Assembly (NCBI RefSeq): GCF_001685415.1
Contig: NZ_CP014989.1
Location: 2,108,001-2,172,000 of the forward strand
Direction of reading: 5' to 3'
Origin: Serinicoccus hydrothermalis
GTDB taxonomy: Bacteria; Actinomycetota; Actinomycetes; Actinomycetales; Dermatophilaceae
Length of the DNA: 64,000 nt
The notes beneath the pieces were generated by a model. The model saw nothing but the letters and a program-made list of their open reading frames with translations, was not told where the DNA came from and made no database searches. Positions 62,242 through 64,000 of this stretch are shown here, in pieces; the first letter of the stretch is position 1, and every line of letters begins with the position of its first letter. A program made the position numbers and the translations under genes.

Positions 62242-64000
62242 CTACTTGGTTGCTGCGAAGATCCCGCTGGCACCGATCTCCGCGTCGCCGGCGATGTGGT
62301 TGAGCATCGTGTAGTGCCCAGCCTCCGGGAAGGTCGTCTCGACGAAGCCGCCCTGGGCTGGTAGCAGCCCGAGCGTCTGGGAGCCCGCGGAGTGGTAGTC
62401 CGGTGGGTCGAGCGGTCCGCGGCCGTCCTTGAGCAGGTAGGTGCCCTCCTTGTAGACGGTGTCGAACTGGGTCCCGACGATGTGGAAGGACAGCGGCCGG
62501 TTCGGGCCGATGTCGAGGACCCAGACGCGCACCCGCTCACCGACCTTCGCGGTCAGCGGCTGGTCGACGTACTGGTTCACCAGTCCGTTGAACATCACGG
62601 CGTCCGCTTGGCCCACGGCCGCTTTTGCCGCGTTGACCGGGCCGCCCTGCTCGCTGAGGTAGAGCTCGGACTGGGTGATGACGTAGGACCGGTCGACCTT
62701 GGCCAGGTCCGGTGGCTCGATGATGACGGCGCCGGCCATCCCGGCCGCGATGTGAGCCGTCATCGGCATCGTCTTGCAGTGGTACATCCAGATGCCGGAC
62801 CGGTTGGCGGTGAAGGTGTACTCCAGACTCTCCCCGGGCGCGATGTCGCGCATCGGGACGTCCGGTGAGATCTCGCTCGCGTGGAAGTCGACGGAGTGGG
62901 CCATGCTGCCGTTGTTGACGAGGGTGACCACGAAGGTGTCGCCGACACGGCCGCGCAGGACGGGCGCGACGGATCCGCCGTTGTAGGTCCACCGCGTCTG
63001 GAGGACCCCCTGCGCGACCTCTGTCTTGACGTCCTCGACGGTGAGGGTGACGTGGCGTACCCGCTCTTGCGTCAGGGGCGGCAGGACCGGGTCGATGCCC
63101 TTGAAGTCGGCCCCCCACTTCTTCATGAAGTCGATCTGCGGTGAGGCGCCGGCCGGTCCGCTCGTGTCTTCCGCGCCCGACACGGCAGCGCCGGTCGTCC
63201 TGACGGCGAAGACCATTCCCATCTGGCGGTGGCCGACGACAGAGCACCACCCGTCGATGTCGCCGTCGACGACACCGACCTCGACCGTCGCGCTCTGGCC
63301 GGGCGAGAGGCGTCCGCTCGATGCGCCGTTGGCCAGGACGATGTCGTGAACGTTCGTGGAGTCGGTGTTCTTCAGCTCGATGACGAGCTTGTCTCCGGGT
63401 GGTACGGACACCTCGGCGGGGTGGAAGCGCATGTCCTTGGCGGTGACCTCCACCGTGGTGGTCCGGCCGGTCGGGGTGACCGCCGAGGCGGACTGGCGTT
63501 CGCGCCTGCCCGACGTCATGTTCAGGCCGGCGGCGGTGGGGTCGAGGCCGACGCCGATGGTCGCGCCGACGGCGATGACCGCCGCCCCGGTGATGAGCTC
63601 GGCGCGCGACCAGGACGTGGCCAGCGGCGCGACCCGCTGCGGGGGGGCGCCGTCGGGGGCGGGAGGCCGCTCCGCGGCAGCCCGCCTGCCCTTGACCGCG
63701 GCGTAGACCCCGCGCCCCAGGATGGGGATCGACAGCGCGAGCGCGAGCAGGGTGAGCACCGACAGGACGACCCTGACCAGGCTCGGCACCGGTAGCAGGG
63801 CCAGGGCCAGGGCGCCGTTGGCGACGACGACCCGGGCCGTCGCCCAGCGCTCCATCTCCCGTATCCCGAGCCGGAGCACGTGGGGGCCCCCACCGATGGC
63901 GACCGGCAGCAGGTAGGACAGTGCGCCGAGGACGACCTGCAGGGCGAAACCGACGACGAAGATCGTGGTGAGGATGCCGTAGTTGTCGGACAGGTCGGCC
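62242..64000 (-). CDS. Membrane-anchored multicopper oxidase / nitrite-reductase-like protein (5' end outside window)
   Basis: The frame is open to the right edge, so at least 586 residues. The visible N-terminal part has hydrophobic helices (DNYGILTTIFVVGFALQVVLG, ALSYLLPVAIGGG). A single cupredoxin domain follows (VHDIVLANG, GWCSVVGHRQMGMV). Two further cupredoxin domains have copper ligands in SVDFHASE, WMYHCKTMPMTAH and LSFHIVGTQF, with a late LNHIAGDAEIGASG. The arrangement resembles NirK-type copper oxidases with an N-terminal membrane anchor found in actinobacteria. Nitrite, oxygen or metal oxidation are all possible. Confidence 0.8.
   Translation of the reverse strand, partial: ADLSDNYGILTTIFVVGFALQVVLGALSYLLPVAIGGGPHVLRLGIREMERWATARVVVANGALALALLPVPSLVRVVLSVLTLLALALSIPILGRGVYAAVKGRRAAAERPPAPDGAPPQRVAPLATSWSRAELITGAAVIAVGATIGVGLDPTAAGLNMTSGRRERQSASAVTPTGRTTTVEVTAKDMRFHPAEVSVPPGDKLVIELKNTDSTNVHDIVLANGASSGRLSPGQSATVEVGVVDGDIDGWCSVVGHRQMGMVFAVRTTGAAVSGAEDTSGPAGASPQIDFMKKWGADFKGIDPVLPPLTQERVRHVTLTVEDVKTEVAQGVLQTRWTYNGGSVAPVLRGRVGDTFVVTLVNNGSMAHSVDFHASEISPDVPMRDIAPGESLEYTFTANRSGIWMYHCKTMPMTAHIAAGMAGAVIIEPPDLAKVDRSYVITQSELYLSEQGGPVNAAKAAVGQADAVMFNGLVNQYVDQPLTAKVGERVRVWVLDIGPNRPLSFHIVGTQFDTVYKEGTYLLKDGRGPLDPPDYHSAGSQTLGLLPAQGGFVETTFPEAGHYTMLNHIAGDAEIGASGIFAATK

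Overview
The window is high-GC DNA with frequent GTG starts, ATGA/GTGA gene overlaps, a WhiB-type protein and the core order rpsF-ssb-rpsR-rplI-dnaB. This points to an actinobacterium, most likely a Micrococcales member of the Intrasporangiaceae/Ornithinimicrobiaceae type (genus-level placement is a guess). The left edge cuts a glycosyltransferase and the right edge cuts a copper oxidase.

Positions 1-25586 look like native chromosome. In order they hold: a cell-envelope polysaccharide block (glycosyltransferase, TupA-like ATP-grasp ligase, two paralogous acyltransferase-3/SGNH O-acetylases, UDP-glucose dehydrogenase); the ribosomal/replication block rpsF-ssb-rpsR-rplI; a four-gene Opu/Pro-type compatible-solute ABC importer; a six-gene Mrp Na+/H+ antiporter with a fused MrpA-MrpB; an AbiEi/DUF559-type protein; a MATE exporter; and dnaB carrying a 427-residue intein. 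This part is also marked by four copies of a 52-bp palindromic intergenic repeat and a strikingly over-represented 7-mer (GTATGCC/GGCATAC).

Thirteen bases after the dnaB stop codon a Tn7-like transposon begins (25600). It carries a divergent cargo operon (zinc-finger protein, unknown protein, frameshifted exonuclease-BRCT-zinc ribbon), a methyltransferase, and a tightly overlapping operon tnsA-tnsB-tnsC-tniQ1-orf-whiB-tniQ2. A AAA+ ATPase/subtilisin-like protease pair (possible defence cargo) and a VOC protein follow. Its right end lies near 42007. Directly behind it a second, transposase-free segment (42026-44722) bounded by the same end sequences holds a MerR-controlled heavy-metal cassette (MerR, small CPNW protein, pyridine-nucleotide disulfide reductase).

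Positions 45058-55690 are insertion-sequence territory. An ISL3 element (8-bp target duplication) is split by an IS21 element (6-bp duplication). Two cation-diffusion-facilitator genes follow, with a divergent CzrA/SmtB-type regulator, then a broken IS110 transposase and a second IS21 element (5-bp duplication) inside an older scar.

Positions 55690-64000 hold cydA-cydB-cydDC (cytochrome bd oxidase and its fused ABC assembly exporter), a short stretch of gene debris, and a membrane-anchored copper oxidase/nitrite-reductase-like protein running off the window. Everything is read by eye from translated sequence; no database search was possible.
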